From Diplocarpon mali (lineage: Eukaryota > Ascomycota > Leotiomycetes > Helotiales > Drepanopezizaceae): a stretch of DNA of 18,725 bases. The stretch is taken from NCBI GenBank assembly GCA_024741835.1, contig JAENRP010000559.1:1-18725 (forward strand), read 5' to 3'. The position numbers and the translations under genes were made by a program. Each line of letters starts with the position of its first letter. Position 1 is the first letter of the stretch. A model generated the notes under the pieces. It saw nothing but the letters and a program-made list of their open reading frames with translations. It was not told the origin of the DNA and did not search any database. Below are positions 8,100-17,025 of this stretch, piece by piece.

Positions 8100-9240
8100 A
8101 TGGCAATAGCATCCGATTCCGATCGAAACACTAAGCTTAGAGACCTCCAACTCTCTTAGAAGAACTGGCAACGATGGTTCGACGATTTAGAGCTTTACTT
8201 TAAGAGCAAAGGCATCGAAATAGCGATTCAAAAGACACTTATTAAATACGCGAGAATAGCCCCTTATACTCCCTCTACTGATTCGTCTACTTTCACTTCA
8301 ATAGCTAATACAACTGCTAAGGATTTGCCAGATATATTAAATAAGCTTAGCCTAAGAGCTTTAGTAGATAATAACCGAGAATCCTAAAGGCAGATTTTGA
8401 ATATAGAAAAGGAGAAGGAGTATAGGCTGGCCTTAGCCAAATGCAAGCTTAAGATCAATAGAGGTTTAAGCGACGAAGACTGAGATTTTGTTCGAGTTTA
8501 TAATAATGCGAAGATAAGATAGGATACTTTAAAGGTAAAATACTCTCGGACAACTGCCCTCGACACCTAGCATCTGCTATAGTAGATCACTTCATTTTAG
8601 TATAGAAAAGATAAAGATAGTAAGGATATAGATATAAATATAGACTCTACCTAGTCTATACTGCGTAAAGCGAGGAGGAGAGTAAGAGCTGCAGATCCTA
8701 GGATAGCTATGACTTTTGGGGAAACTCAGCTTTTTAGTTTCCTACTCAATAGCCTCCTTCTTAAGTTTGCTATTGCGAAATAATCTCTTCTTATTTAACC
8801 TAACCTTGAGATCTATAAAAAGATTGACCTCCTTCGAACTGTTGAGCAAGACCTCAAAGGATACTCTAAATCGGCAAATGCCGCGTTATAGGGCAACGAC
8901 AAGCCCGAGAAGAGGAAGGAACACGGGACAAGCCCTCGAGCTCATCGGGGATGCTACTTCTATAACGGTGCTTATAATATTACTAATTGTGAAGTTAGAA
9001 GGCAACTAATCGATATAGTCGCTAGCTTTAATGTTAAGAAGCAATTGAAGCAGAAGTCAAGAAGCAAACTGCCCTTATCCTGCCGAAGGCCGCAACTACT
9101 AAGGAAAGGCAAAGGAAAAGGCTATTTAGCCAGAACTTTAGCAGATACCTTTAATAACAATAGTAGGTCATTTGAACCTAAATCCACTTCTAATAATTCA
9201 GATAATAATTATAATAAAGATGCCTATATCTTAAAAGCCG
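8100..9240 (+). pseudogene. gag: Gag pseudogene of copy A
   Basis: ATG 8100 is chosen because the frame from it runs without a shift into protease and pol, and C2 keeps the same ATG (16429-16431). The first residues read MAIASDSDRNTKLRDLQLS, then a stop that replaces a probable Trp (TGG to TAG). The early part resembles copia Gag in being rich in Trp and charged residues (NWQRWFDDLELYFKSKGIE). A zinc knuckle near the C-terminus (8952-8990) marks the nucleocapsid. At least eight stops occur before 8610. Gag would form the particle shell and bind element RNA. There is no separate stop between Gag and Pol, so a single polyprotein is inferred. Confidence 0.85.
8952..8990 (+). other. Gag zinc knuckle with two ligands lost
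   Basis: The reading is CYFYNGAYNITNC, which fits the C-x2-C-x3-H-x4-C knuckle of fungal copia Gag if the second Cys (TGT to TAT) and the His (CAT to TAT) have mutated to Tyr. The first and last Cys remain. In copy C2 the last Cys is also lost. Confidence 0.7.
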
Positions 9241-9257
9241 ATCTTTATAAGATCCCT

Positions 9258-9600
9258 AAATCCGACTAGTATAGTGATACTAGTTATATAGCATATATAA
9301 CTGATAAACCCTACCTATTTAAAGGCCCGCTTACCAAAATAAAAAGGCGCTTTATTAAGGTTAGTAGTAGAAGGTTATATGCGGACTCAATAGGTATAGT
9401 AGAGATGAATATCGCTAGCGTTTCTTTCCTTTTGCAAAATGTTCTCCTTATGCTTAGCCTAAGTATCAATCTCTTATCTAGCCGCAAGATCTATATAGAG
9501 TTGAATTGTATAAGAGTTTTTAATAATCAATTTATATAGTTTATAAATAATGACTATAAAGTGATCTTTAAAGCTAAAATCAAAGATGGACTTTATATTA
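9258..9600 (+). pseudogene. Protease (retropepsin) domain of copy A
   Basis: Read in the gag frame. The active site region is YSDTSYIAYI, with the catalytic Asp codon at 9276-9278. The following Gly reads Ser (GGT to AGT), and the family's His reads Tyr (CAT to TAT). Then come RRLYADSIGIVEMN and NVLLMLSLSINLLSS, corresponding to the usual LYADGIGTV and NVLxVPxLxxNLLS motifs of copia proteases. The enzyme would cut the polyprotein. The tag at 9267-9269 is a probable Trp codon turned stop. Confidence 0.8.
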
Positions 9601-9623
9601 TCTTAAAGGTAATATTATAGAAA

Positions 9624-9972
9624 TTGACTCCTAGGCCGGACCTATAAGTGAATTCCTTTAAGGAAAGTGCACTCTCTGCCCTAATACAATTAAGCGAGGA
9701 TAAAGAGAATGGATGGACTCTTAAGCCAGGATCATAAGTGAATTTGGTAGAAATGACTCCTAGGCCGGGACCGCGAGTGGATTCTGCAAATTCGCCAATA
9801 ACAACTCTTAGGCCAGGATCGCAAGTGAAATTCGCGGAAATGACTCCTGAGCCGGGACTGCGAGTGGATCTCGCCATTTCCGGGAAATCGACTCCTAAGC
9901 CGGGACCGCGAGTGGATCTCGCGGTTTCACTAAAAACGACTCTTGAGCCGGGCTTGCAACTGGAAAACGGCA
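9624..9972 (+). repeat. In-frame repeat array between protease and integrase
   Basis: Seven degenerate copies of gactcctaggccgggaccg start at about 9626, 9716, 9755, 9803, 9842, 9890 and 9938. All spacings (90, 39, 48, 39, 48, 48) are multiples of three. In the pol frame they encode variants of TPRPGPRVDLA, a Pro/Gly-rich linker. The array is clearly GC-richer than its surroundings and is open in more than one frame on both strands, so the long minus-strand frame at 9593-9973 is a by-product. Two more copies lie at 13072 and 13138. The first unit is also present in C2 (about 1710-1750). Confidence 0.85.
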
Positions 9973-9989
9973 AAACCTCGAACTGCTAT

Positions 9990-11040
9990 TACTAGTCCTT
10001 TCTAGCCGCTGATAACGAAGTATCAACTGATAATAGGCTACTAAAGCTGTCAGAAGCCGAAAGCCTATTAAGGTATTAGCTAATGTATAGAAGATTCGCG
10101 CATCTAAGGCCAGAGAAATTGAAGGGCTTGCATAAGGTCTCGACCTTAAAATAGAAGATCCAAGTACTAAAGGATCGCCTAGTGTGCCGAATTTGCAAGC
10201 TGATAAAACTTTGAAATTAGACGCGAATTGAGCTTAGTCTATAGAAAGATTCGATACTAATACTAATATCTATTGATACTGCTAGACCATTTACAACCTT
10301 AATTAAAGGAAATAATTGGTTTTCTTAAATAGTGGATAACTCCACTTAGCAGATATGGACCATTTGCGCTAGGACTAAATCTAAGCTTATAGAAAAGCTA
10401 GAAACTTGGAAAGTGATAGAGGAACGCCGGACCTAGTTGAAGCTAATAGCTATTAGGTCTGATAACGCATTAGAGATTAGAGCAAAGCTTGACAAATAGG
10501 TAAAATAAGGAGTTTGTTATAAACTAACTATAATATACGAAGGTTCCTATTAGAATGGCATCGCCGAGCGAAGCATTTAGTAAGCAGAGACTGACTGTTG
10601 CGCTCTACTGCGAGATGCTGACCTGCTATTAGAATTCTGGGACCTTGCGGTTAAGGCAAACGCATACTTGCGAAATAGAATAGGTAGTGGACTAATAGTT
10701 AATAGCACCTGAATATCGCCATACGAGGCATATTTCGAATAGAAACCAAGCCTGGACTATATCCGCGTCTTTAAAAGCGTCTGCTACTCTTACATTAGCC
10801 TAAAGTCCTAGCCCGCGGGTATAAAGAGCAAGAAGCTAATAGACTAAGGTAGAGAGTATATATTTGTTAAGTATATTAAATAGATAATAAAGCAATAGAT
10901 GGTATATGCGCTAGATCTAGGGTAAGTAATTATATCCTTAGTAGTTAAGTTTGACGAATCTTGAAATAGAGGAGAGCTATCCTTAAAGCTCCGCATACTT
11001 AGAGATTCGCAAGGTATACTACTTAATAGTAATACTATCA
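9990..11040 (+). pseudogene. Integrase domain of copy A
   Basis: The zinc-binding region shows YRRFAHLRPEKLKGLH (first His changed to Tyr, codon 10086-10088; second His 10101-10103) and CRIC (Cys codons 10185 and 10194). The catalytic core keeps all three acidic residues: Asp 10275-10277 in SIDTARPF, Asp 10461-10463 in IRSDNALEI, and Glu 10566-10568 in NGIAERSI, the last two 35 codons apart. This differs from element D, where the Glu is Lys. Stops such as the TAG at 10551 still break the protein. Integrase would insert the DNA copy into the chromosome. Confidence 0.88.
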
Positions 11041-11460
11041 AGCCGAACTAACAACCCCTTTCTCTTAGCTCGGGCACATTAAGCGCACCCGCTAATCGAC
11101 GATTAGCTGGTCGTCCAAAGGCCGAACAGACTATTCCTATCGTCCGCGAACTGCTTAAAGTATAGAATAACTTCAATATCGTTATCCCTTTAGTTAAAGC
11201 GCTTATAGTAAAGGATGTTCTTGAAACAGGTATAAGTAATAATAAGCCTCTACTATTGGAAAGCGGTTCCTTAAATAATAAGCCTATAGAACCTATAGCC
11301 GAACCTACGTCCTTGAAAAGGAATAGAGACTTAGAACCGGAAGACACCTTAAACGAACGCGAGTCTAAGCATATCTAGGCTATGATAGCGCATAGGATCT
11401 ATAAGCTCGAACTTTAATAGAGCTTCGACGAAGATAATGCGTTCCTAGCCGCTAGGGGGA
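11041..11460 (+). pseudogene. Linker between integrase and reverse transcriptase of copy A
   Basis: A low-complexity, charged segment in the pol frame with few stops, less AT-rich than the flanks. It contains NRRLAGRPKAEQ; GRPK (codons 11109-11120) resembles the core of an AT-hook. Further on come two similar stretches, SNNKPLLLESGS and LNNKPIEPIAEP. In copia-type elements the integrase C-terminus is variable and may direct insertion. That role is only a possibility here. In C3 the motif has become NRLK. Confidence 0.65.
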
Positions 11461-12380
11461 TAATGAAAATCTCTCTTCTAAAGACGTACGACGAAGCTAT
11501 CAACGACCTAGAGAATAAAGTAGTATAGAGTGAGGTAATCTAAGAGGAGATAAGCTCTCTTACTGCAAATAGCATATAGATAGAGGAACTGACGCTAAAG
11601 GATGTAAACCTAGTATTAATAAAGTAGGTCTTTATAATTAAGATATATGCAGATGGAACCCTAGAGCGTTATAAGGCAAGGCTTATAGCTAGAGGCTTCT
11701 CCTAATAGTATGGAGAAGACTACTTTAATATATTCGCGCTAATAGTTCGCATAGATACCCTTTGCATATTTATAGCGATAGTAGCCGCTAAGGACCTTAA
11801 ATGCAGATAGTATAATATTAAAAATGCATTTACTAAAGCGATTATAAAGGAACGGATTTTTCTCTCTTAACCTAATGGTATTCCTATACGCGCTAGCTAC
11901 TCTCTTTGTATACTCTGCAGTATCTATAGGCTTAAATAATCAGCTTGTAATTAGAACCTCTTATGCAGCTTTGCTTTAGTGGAAATGGGATTCGTTTAGA
12001 GCCTAGTTGACCTTTGTCTGTTTACCTATGCTAAGCGTAGAATCAAGTTGCTCTTGTATATCGATAATATTGCTGTAGCTGCGAAAATAACCACTTAATT
12101 GGATTGGTTCTTTATGATAATTTAGAAACGTTTTAATACCAAGGATCTGGAGGGAATTTATAAGATCCTCGGCATCCGCGTTATAAGGAACTGCTCTACT
12201 TAAGAACTCTAGTTGGATTAAGAGTAGTATATTGAGAAGATCCTAGACCGAATAGGACTCTCTACTTATGCTCCTAACTTTAAGCCAAAGTATACTCCAA
12301 TCGAAGGAAAGTATAATAAGTTAGAGCCTGCTAATGAAAATAAGCAGAGAGGAGATTTAAAGAAGTACTAATAGGATATT
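11461..12380 (+). pseudogene. Reverse transcriptase domain of copy A
   Basis: The conserved start is seen in ISLLKTYDEAINDLENKVV, then YKARLIARGFS (the K-x-RLVARG motif) and the region leading to IKNAFTKA (usually DVxNAFL). The active site box reads YIDN (12057-12068): the first Asp is intact, and the second is Asn through GAT to AAT. The domain continues through YTPIEGKYNKLEPANE and the RPDIAFITRQLS motif. It would copy element RNA to DNA. It is inactive because of the active-site change and in-frame stops. Confidence 0.9.
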
Positions 12381-13067
12381 GGAGCGATTATATATGCTAT
12401 AGTATATATAAGACCAGATATCGCCTTTATTACTAGGCAACTTAGTCAGAACTTAAAGGATCTAACGATTTAATACGAGAATGCAGTTAAGCGACTTAGA
12501 AGGTACCTTCGATCGATAATTATATAGAAGGTAAGATACGGACTAACGAAATATATAAGCGCAAAGCTTAAGGTATATACCGATTCCGACTGGGCAAATA
12601 TAAAAGGTTGGAAAAGTATATCTGGAAGCGTAGCAATGCTGTATAGCAGACCTATATTATAGGGAAGTAGGAAGTAGAAATCAGTGGCTACCGCAAGCAC
12701 TGAGGCCGAATATATATCGATATTATCAAATTGTAAGTAAGGATTATAGATCGCCTAAGTTCTAAAAGATATAGGTTTCGCTAAGTATATTGGATGAGAT
12801 AGGAACTGTGTTGATCTTTGAGTAGATAATACGGAGGCGATTGCACTCGCAAAGAATCCATACTTATATAAGCGATCGAAATATATCGATATTGCCTACC
12901 ACTTCATCCGCGACCTTATTACGAAGAATAAGTTATCGATCACCTATATCCTAACCGATCGAATGGTAGCAGATGGATTTATAAAGCTACTAAAGACAGT
13001 TGTAAAGTTCGAAGCGTTTAAAGATATACTAGGGTTATAGAAGATAGTAAGGGCTTAGCAGGCTTAA
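12381..13067 (+). pseudogene. RNase H domain and polyprotein end of copy A
   Basis: Motifs in order: RPDIAFITRQLS, YTDSDWANIKGWKSISG (catalytic Asp in DSDWA, codon 12582), VATASTEAEYIS, VDNTEAIALAKNP, YIDIAYHFIRDLI (the DIxxHFIRE motif) and DRMVADGFIKLL (the ADGxTK motif). The frame ends at TAG 13038, TAG 13056 or TAA 13065; which is the original stop is uncertain because RIP creates TAG and TAA. From ATG 8100 to 13067 the whole 4968-bp polyprotein frame has no frameshift. The minus-strand frame at 12470-12700 is a shadow. Confidence 0.9.
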
Positions 13068-13299
13068 GGACGACTCCTAGGCCTAGACTGTAAGTCAAGT
13101 CATATGGTCTTGTAAAGGAATATCTTTTAGGAAATTTGACTCCTGGTCCTGCCCTGCGAGTAGGAATAGTGATTTCAATAGAGGTTGCTATTGATTAATT
13201 GTTTTTAATTTAGAGAGATACTTAGGAGTTAGATTAGCGTAAAAGGATAATTATTATTTTCCTAACTGTAGGTCAATCGAAGTAAGGTCTAAGTAAGGG
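13068..13299 (+). other. 3' untranslated region of copy A
   Basis: It contains two units of the gactcc repeat found in pol (13072 and 13138, 66 bp apart), here not in the pol frame. The last bases before the LTR, aagtaaggg (13291-13299), are purine-rich and lie where the polypurine tract is expected. The tract is short and interrupted by a T. Confidence 0.6.
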
Positions 13300-13494
13300 T
13301 ATTAAGATAGGTGATATAGCTATCACTCTAATGTATTATTATATAACCCTATTGCTTAGTTAGTAGGATATTGATACGTATATAGCTATAGGGAAGAAAA
13401 GGGTAACCTTCCTTCCTTAACTCTTACTAATATATCAACCATCGACCTTTAGAAGTTTCCTATACCTACTGCGCCGACTTACTTAAGCTTAATA
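13300..13494 (+). repeat. 3' LTR of copy A (195 bp)
   Basis: Same length as 7506-7700. It begins TATTAAGATAGG in place of TGTTGAGATGGG and ends AAGCTTAATA. All differences from the 5' LTR that I counted (about 22) are C/T or G/A. Confidence 0.95.
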
Positions 13495-13499
13495 CTACC
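13495..13499. repeat. Target-site duplication of copy A (right copy)
   Basis: ctacc, identical to 7501-7505. Confidence 0.95.
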
Positions 13500-15060
13500 T
13501 TTATATAGTCCTAGGGATATGCGATTTTTAATGATCTAGGGACTAAAAGCTCCTTTCGATTAATAAGGTGCGTTGCAGCGCAGTTATTAAGTAGGATTGT
13601 ATTTGAGAGAGCGTAAGGAGCTCTAAGGGTAGAGTATATTCTTAGGGTAAAGTCTTTAAAGAGAGTTAGATCTAAGAGGGCGGCTATAATCTTGGATTTG
13701 CCGCTCCCTAAAGCTTTAGCAAATATTCTTTCTTTAAATTAATCTATAGGAGCGTATTTAATATAAGAGAGCTTAGCTTAAAGCTCTTTCTATTTTAAGG
13801 AAGCAAGGTTTTTATACGTTCTTTTAACCTTATTATAGCTAAGGAGGTTTTAAAGCGTATCTTTCTTAGCGCTAGTTAAGGCGTATTTTAGCCTATTATA
13901 CTCCTTTAGGTTTTAGAAGTGATTTTTGACTTAAGGGCAAGGGCACTTTTTAACGCTCCCCTTAAGAGTCTTCTTTGCCTTGCTTTTACTTAATACTCTT
14001 AGATTAGTATAATCGCCTACTCCTTTAAGCGAGGTATATACTCTAAGGGTTGCCTTTGATAAAGAGCTTATAAGGCTTCGCTCTATTAAGCTTAAGAACT
14101 AATTGATATAATAGATTATATCTTTTCTATACTTTAGACTTAGCTTATTATTTTTAATAAGCTTTGCCTAAGTCTGCTAAGACTAAGTAGGAGCTTAGTA
14201 GTAAATCGACTATAGAAACTTTATAATTATAAAGGAGCCTTAAACCTTTAAAATTCTATACGTTCGAGCTTTCTAATAGATCTCCCTAAAGCTAGCAAGC
14301 CAGGTCTTTAGGTCCACTTTGCTACTCCTTATTTTAGAGAGCTTATTATTATAGTCTTCTTAAATTGACTCTATTATACTAACCTTAAAGGGGGCTAGTT
14401 CCTTGCGCAAGTGCTCTACGATCTATTGAATTAATAGTTTCCCTGCTTCCTTGCAGTTATATTATACTGCTTAAAGCAGTATAGGGTGTACTATCTTAGT
14501 AATCTAATAGTATAACTAAGTATAAGAGCTCCTGTTCCTTTTCTATACTTCTACTATGAGATTGTATTATATTACTGCTATTTTATACTCTAGCTCTATA
14601 TCTTTAGCTATTATCTTTGCAGGTAGTGCTAGAGCTGGCATTTATTAATTGGTAGCTTCCTACTATTAGTATAACTTATAGTAGCTTTGCAATATTCTCT
14701 AGTCCCGTCCTTCTACTATTTTTTCAAGCTGCGGTGGTTCTATTTCTAGATCCAGCAGGTATAGAGCTTTATTCTTATAAAATAGAGCTTTATTTTCTAT
14801 CTCTATAGTATATAGTTTAGGGTTATTAACCTATCTTAGCTTCTCTATATGCTTTTAGAGCTATAGAAATTCGGCCTAAAACTCTAGCTTAGCGTACCAA
14901 ATGCGCTATAACTTCCTATCTTAAAGCATAACTCCACTAGAGCTAAGCTCCTGAGCTTCTTTTTACTAGTATTCGCTTATATTGACTAGGATAGTAGGGA
15001 ATATGGGTTCTATTAGTTAGCTAAGAGCGTTAGAACGTCGAGTCTGGTCGTATAATGCGT
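13500..15060 (-). pseudogene. gag: Gag-Pol of element D, 5' part (Gag and start of protease)
   Basis: Read leftward from about 15060. No ATG in the right frame could be found near the expected start, so the 5' end is approximate. Gag-like stretches include QKEAQELSS-like and LDLEIEPPQLEKIVEGRD segments. A degraded zinc knuckle lies at 13919-13948 (KCPCP, then VKNH). Protease begins at about 13593, where LLNNCAATH corresponds to LLDNCAATH: the catalytic Asp is Asn (codon 13586-13588, GAT to AAT). The reading is interrupted at 13500 by copy A and resumes at 7505 in the same frame, giving VGSLSLLIKERSIYLIKGVL, a normal retropepsin continuation. Confidence 0.82.
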
Positions 15061-15170
15061 ATAAGCGAGAGAGAATAGATGAAAATAGTAGTAAAACCTC
15101 TTTAAGAAGTCTCTAAATATAGTAGATTTTTGATCGTTTGCTCCTAAGAGTCACGAATAGTACTGATAAC
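15061..15170 (-). other. Leader and presumed primer-binding site of element D
   Basis: The sequence following the 5' LTR on the minus strand is GTTATCAGTACTATTCG (from 15170 leftward). It does not match the initiator tRNA-Met anticodon arm as well as family 1 does. Its complement, AGTACTGATAAC, looks like a tRNA anticodon arm with a CTGATAA loop, which is only suggestive. The rest of the leader has no clear feature. Confidence 0.35.
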
Positions 15171-15342
15171 TGTCGTACTATATTTAAAGGTGGATTCCTA
15201 TTAGTGGCAGAAGCTTGTAAAATTCTACTCTAACTGTATATCTGAGCTCCTTTTATAGAAGTGCTCCGTGGCCACTTCAGGGGTATATTACATAAGCCAG
15301 TCCTCAGAGGCCTCAGCGCCTGAGGCTCCTCATGGCGCAACA
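15171..15342 (-). repeat. 5' LTR of element D (172 bp)
   Basis: It has clear TG and CA ends (TGTCG... and ...CAACA on the plus strand) and matches 2186-2357. Its internal hairpin reads GCCTCAG, CGC, CTGAGGC (15310-15326). It is less mutated at its right end than the 3' LTR. Confidence 0.94.
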
Positions 15343-15347
15343 AGTGG
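15343..15347. repeat. Target-site duplication of element D (right copy)
   Basis: agtgg, identical to 2181-2185. C2 continues directly from here. Confidence 0.92.
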
Positions 15348-16431
15348 ATTTAGGTTCAGATGACCTACTATTATTATTAAAGGTATTTGCTAAAGTTTTG
15401 GCTAAATAGCCTTTTCCTTTGCCTTTCTTTAATAGTTGCAGCCTTCGGTAGGATAAGGGCAGTTTGCTTCTTGACTTCTGCTTCAATTGCTTTTTAATAT
15501 TAAAGCTAGCGACTATATTAATCAGTTGCCTTTTAACTTTATAATTAATAATATTATAAGTACTATTATAGAAGTAGCATCTCTGATAAGCTTAAGGGCT
15601 TGTCCTGCGCTCCTTTCTCTTTTTAAGCTTATTATTGCCTTATAACGCAGCATTTGCTAATTTAAAGCATCCTTTAAGGTCTTGCTTAATAGTTCAAAGG
15701 AGGTCGATCTTCTTATAGATCTTAAGGTTAGGTTAGATAAGAAGAGATTGTTTTATAATAGCGAACTTAAGAGGGAGGCTATTAAATAGGAAATTAAAAA
15801 GCTAAGTTTCTTTAAAAGTCATAGCTATCTTAAGATCTACGGCTCTTACTCTCCTTTTCGCTTTATATAGTATAGACTAAGCAAAGTCTATATTTATATT
15901 TATATCTTTACTATCTTTATCTTTTTTATATTAAAATAAAGTGATCTACTATAGTAGATGCTAAATATTAAAAGCAATTGTCTAAGAGTATTTTGCCTTT
16001 AAAGTATCTTATCTTATCTTTGCATTATTATAAACTCGAATAAAATCTCGGTCTTTATTACTTAAACCTCTATTAATCTTAAGCTTACATTTAGCTAAGG
16101 CTAGCCTATACTCCTTTTCCTTTTCTATATTTAAAATCTACCTTTAAGATTCTTAATTATTATCTACTAAAGCTCTTAAGCTAAGCTTATTTAGTATATT
16201 TAGTAAATCCTTAGCAGTTGTATTAGCTATTAAAGTAGAAGTAGATAAATCGGTAGAAGGAGTATAGGAGGCTATTCTTACATATTTAATAAGTGTCTTT
16301 TGAATCGCTATTTCAATGCCTTTACTCTTAAAGTAAAGCTCTAAATCGTCGAACTATTATTACTAGTTCTTTTAAGAGAGTTAGAGGTCTCTAGGTCTAG
16401 TATTTCGATTAGAATCGGAAGCTATTGCCAT
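15343..16431 (-). pseudogene. gag: Gag pseudogene of copy C2
   Basis: This is the antisense copy of A 8100-9188 with no net length change. The ATG is kept (CAT at 16429-16431), unlike in C1. The zinc knuckle (about 15545-15585) has lost the second Cys, the His and the final Cys to Tyr. In-frame stops are frequent. Coding continues at 2185 on the other side of element D. Confidence 0.8.
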
Positions 16432-16579
16432 TTCGAATAGAATTGCGTTTAAAATCAAATAAATTAAATAGTTGAAGGCACTCCTCCTATCGAAAAGTTA
16501 AAATGATTAAATAGCGGGTATTATAGAAGTATTAAATAGGGAGGAAGTCCTCTTATCGAAAAGGGTTTTTAAACTATAA

Positions 16580-16713
16580 CGCAAAGAATCATACCTCTTA
16601 CGAAATATAGTAAAGTAAGGAATTATACCTCTTGCAGTACCAAAGGGTTATAAAGCAAGGAATCATACCTCTTGCAATATAGGTTGGCTAAATAGGGAAT
16701 TATACCTCTTATT
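16580..16713 (-). repeat. Leader hairpin array of copy C2
   Basis: Same four units as in A. The unit at 16580-16602 is the best-preserved example of unit 4, with arms that pair over six positions (two wobbles) around AGGTATGATTC. Others have lost pairs by transitions. Confidence 0.7.
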
Positions 16714-16818
16714 CGCCGATTGCTTGCCTTTTACTATAAGTCTCATTCAACTTCCTACTAATAGTTATAGCGCAAGTGCTTTCTAAAGGAAGTTAATAAT
16801 CTATTATCAGTCTATTCG

Positions 16819-16830
16819 AGGCTTATAACC
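16819..16830 (-). other. Primer-binding site of copy C2
   Basis: On the minus strand it reads GGTTATAAGCCT, next to the LTR. It is the same initiator tRNA-Met anticodon-arm site as in A, with one G-to-A change. Confidence 0.7.
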
Positions 16831-17025
16831 TATTAAGCTTAAGTAAGTCGGCGCAGTAGGTAATAGAAACTTCTTAAGGTCGATAGTCGATATATTAGTA
16901 AGAGTTAAGGAAGGAAGGTTACCCCTTTCTTCCCTATAGCTATATATGTATCAATATCCTACTGACTAAGTAGTAGGGTCATATAACAATACATCGGAGT
17001 GATAGCTGTATCACCCATCTCAACA
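16831..17025 (-). repeat. 5' LTR of copy C2 (195 bp)
   Basis: On the plus strand it runs from tattaagctt to ctcaaca. The end is unmutated (minus strand TGTTGAGATGGG), the same as the start of the A 5' LTR. It is followed by aagcc (17026-17030), the expected target duplication in C3, matching ggctt at A 11929-11933. The partner copy is outside the window. Confidence 0.92.

Larger units (their letters stand above)
7506..13494 (+). mobile_element. Family 1 copia-type LTR retrotransposon, copy A (full length)
   Basis: A is a complete 5989-bp element: 5' LTR 7506-7700, primer-binding site, leader with hairpin array, gag-pol in one frame from ATG 8100 to about 13067, a 3' untranslated region, a short purine-rich tract and the 3' LTR 13300-13494. 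It is flanked by ctacc on both sides. It is the youngest element in the nest and the least mutated, keeping GC-rich coding stretches that are lost in C1, C2 and C3. The two LTRs have equal length and differ at about 22 of 195 positions, all transitions. Integrase before reverse transcriptase places it in Ty1/copia. More than 30 in-frame stops show that it is dead. Confidence 0.96.
2186..15342 (-). mobile_element. Family 2 copia-type LTR retrotransposon, element D
   Basis: D is a minus-strand element with 172-bp LTRs (15171-15342 is the 5' LTR, 2186-2357 the 3' LTR), agtgg duplications on both sides, a polypurine tract next to the 3' LTR and a gag-pol region in copia order (integrase before reverse transcriptase). 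Without the inserted copy A it is about 7.2 kb, longer than most copia elements because about 1.3 kb of other sequence lies between pol and the 3' LTR. The LTRs differ at 17 positions by my count, 16 of them transitions. Gag-pol is in one frame from the Gag zinc-knuckle region to the stop, allowing for the insertion of A. It is non-functional through many stop codons. Confidence 0.93.
1675..17025 (-). mobile_element. Family 1 copia-type retrotransposon, copy C2, split by element D
   Basis: C2 is present in two pieces on the minus strand. The right piece, 15343-17025, contains the 5' LTR, primer-binding site, leader, gag and start of pol, and matches A 7506-9188. The left piece, 1675-2185, continues from A 9184 to A 9694 through the protease. 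Element D sits between them, flanked by agtgg (2181-2185 and 15343-15347). Both pieces have exactly the same length as the corresponding part of A (1683 bp, and 506 bp after removing one duplication). C2 is interrupted on the left by C1, and its 3' half lies outside the window. On the right its LTR abuts copy C3. Confidence 0.9.

Noticed and set aside
8716..9009. 97-codon plus-strand open frame inside copy A
   Set aside because: It is in a different frame from gag. The gag frame carries the zinc knuckle across the same bases.
9593..9973. 126-codon minus-strand open frame with GPGLGV repeats
   Set aside because: It reads the pol repeat array from the other strand. The array is GC-rich and poor in stops in several frames; the pol frame on the plus strand is the one continuous with protease and integrase.
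10844..11347. Minus-strand open frames of 65 and 99 codons in copy A
   Set aside because: They are antisense to the integrase C-terminus and linker of the pol frame.
12470..12700. 76-codon minus-strand open frame
   Set aside because: It is antisense to the RNase H domain of copy A.
15157..15170. Possible tRNA gene fragment or primer site at the D leader
   Set aside because: It has only an anticodon-arm-like stretch with no other tRNA arms, so it is not a tRNA gene. It is kept only as a weak primer-binding site candidate.
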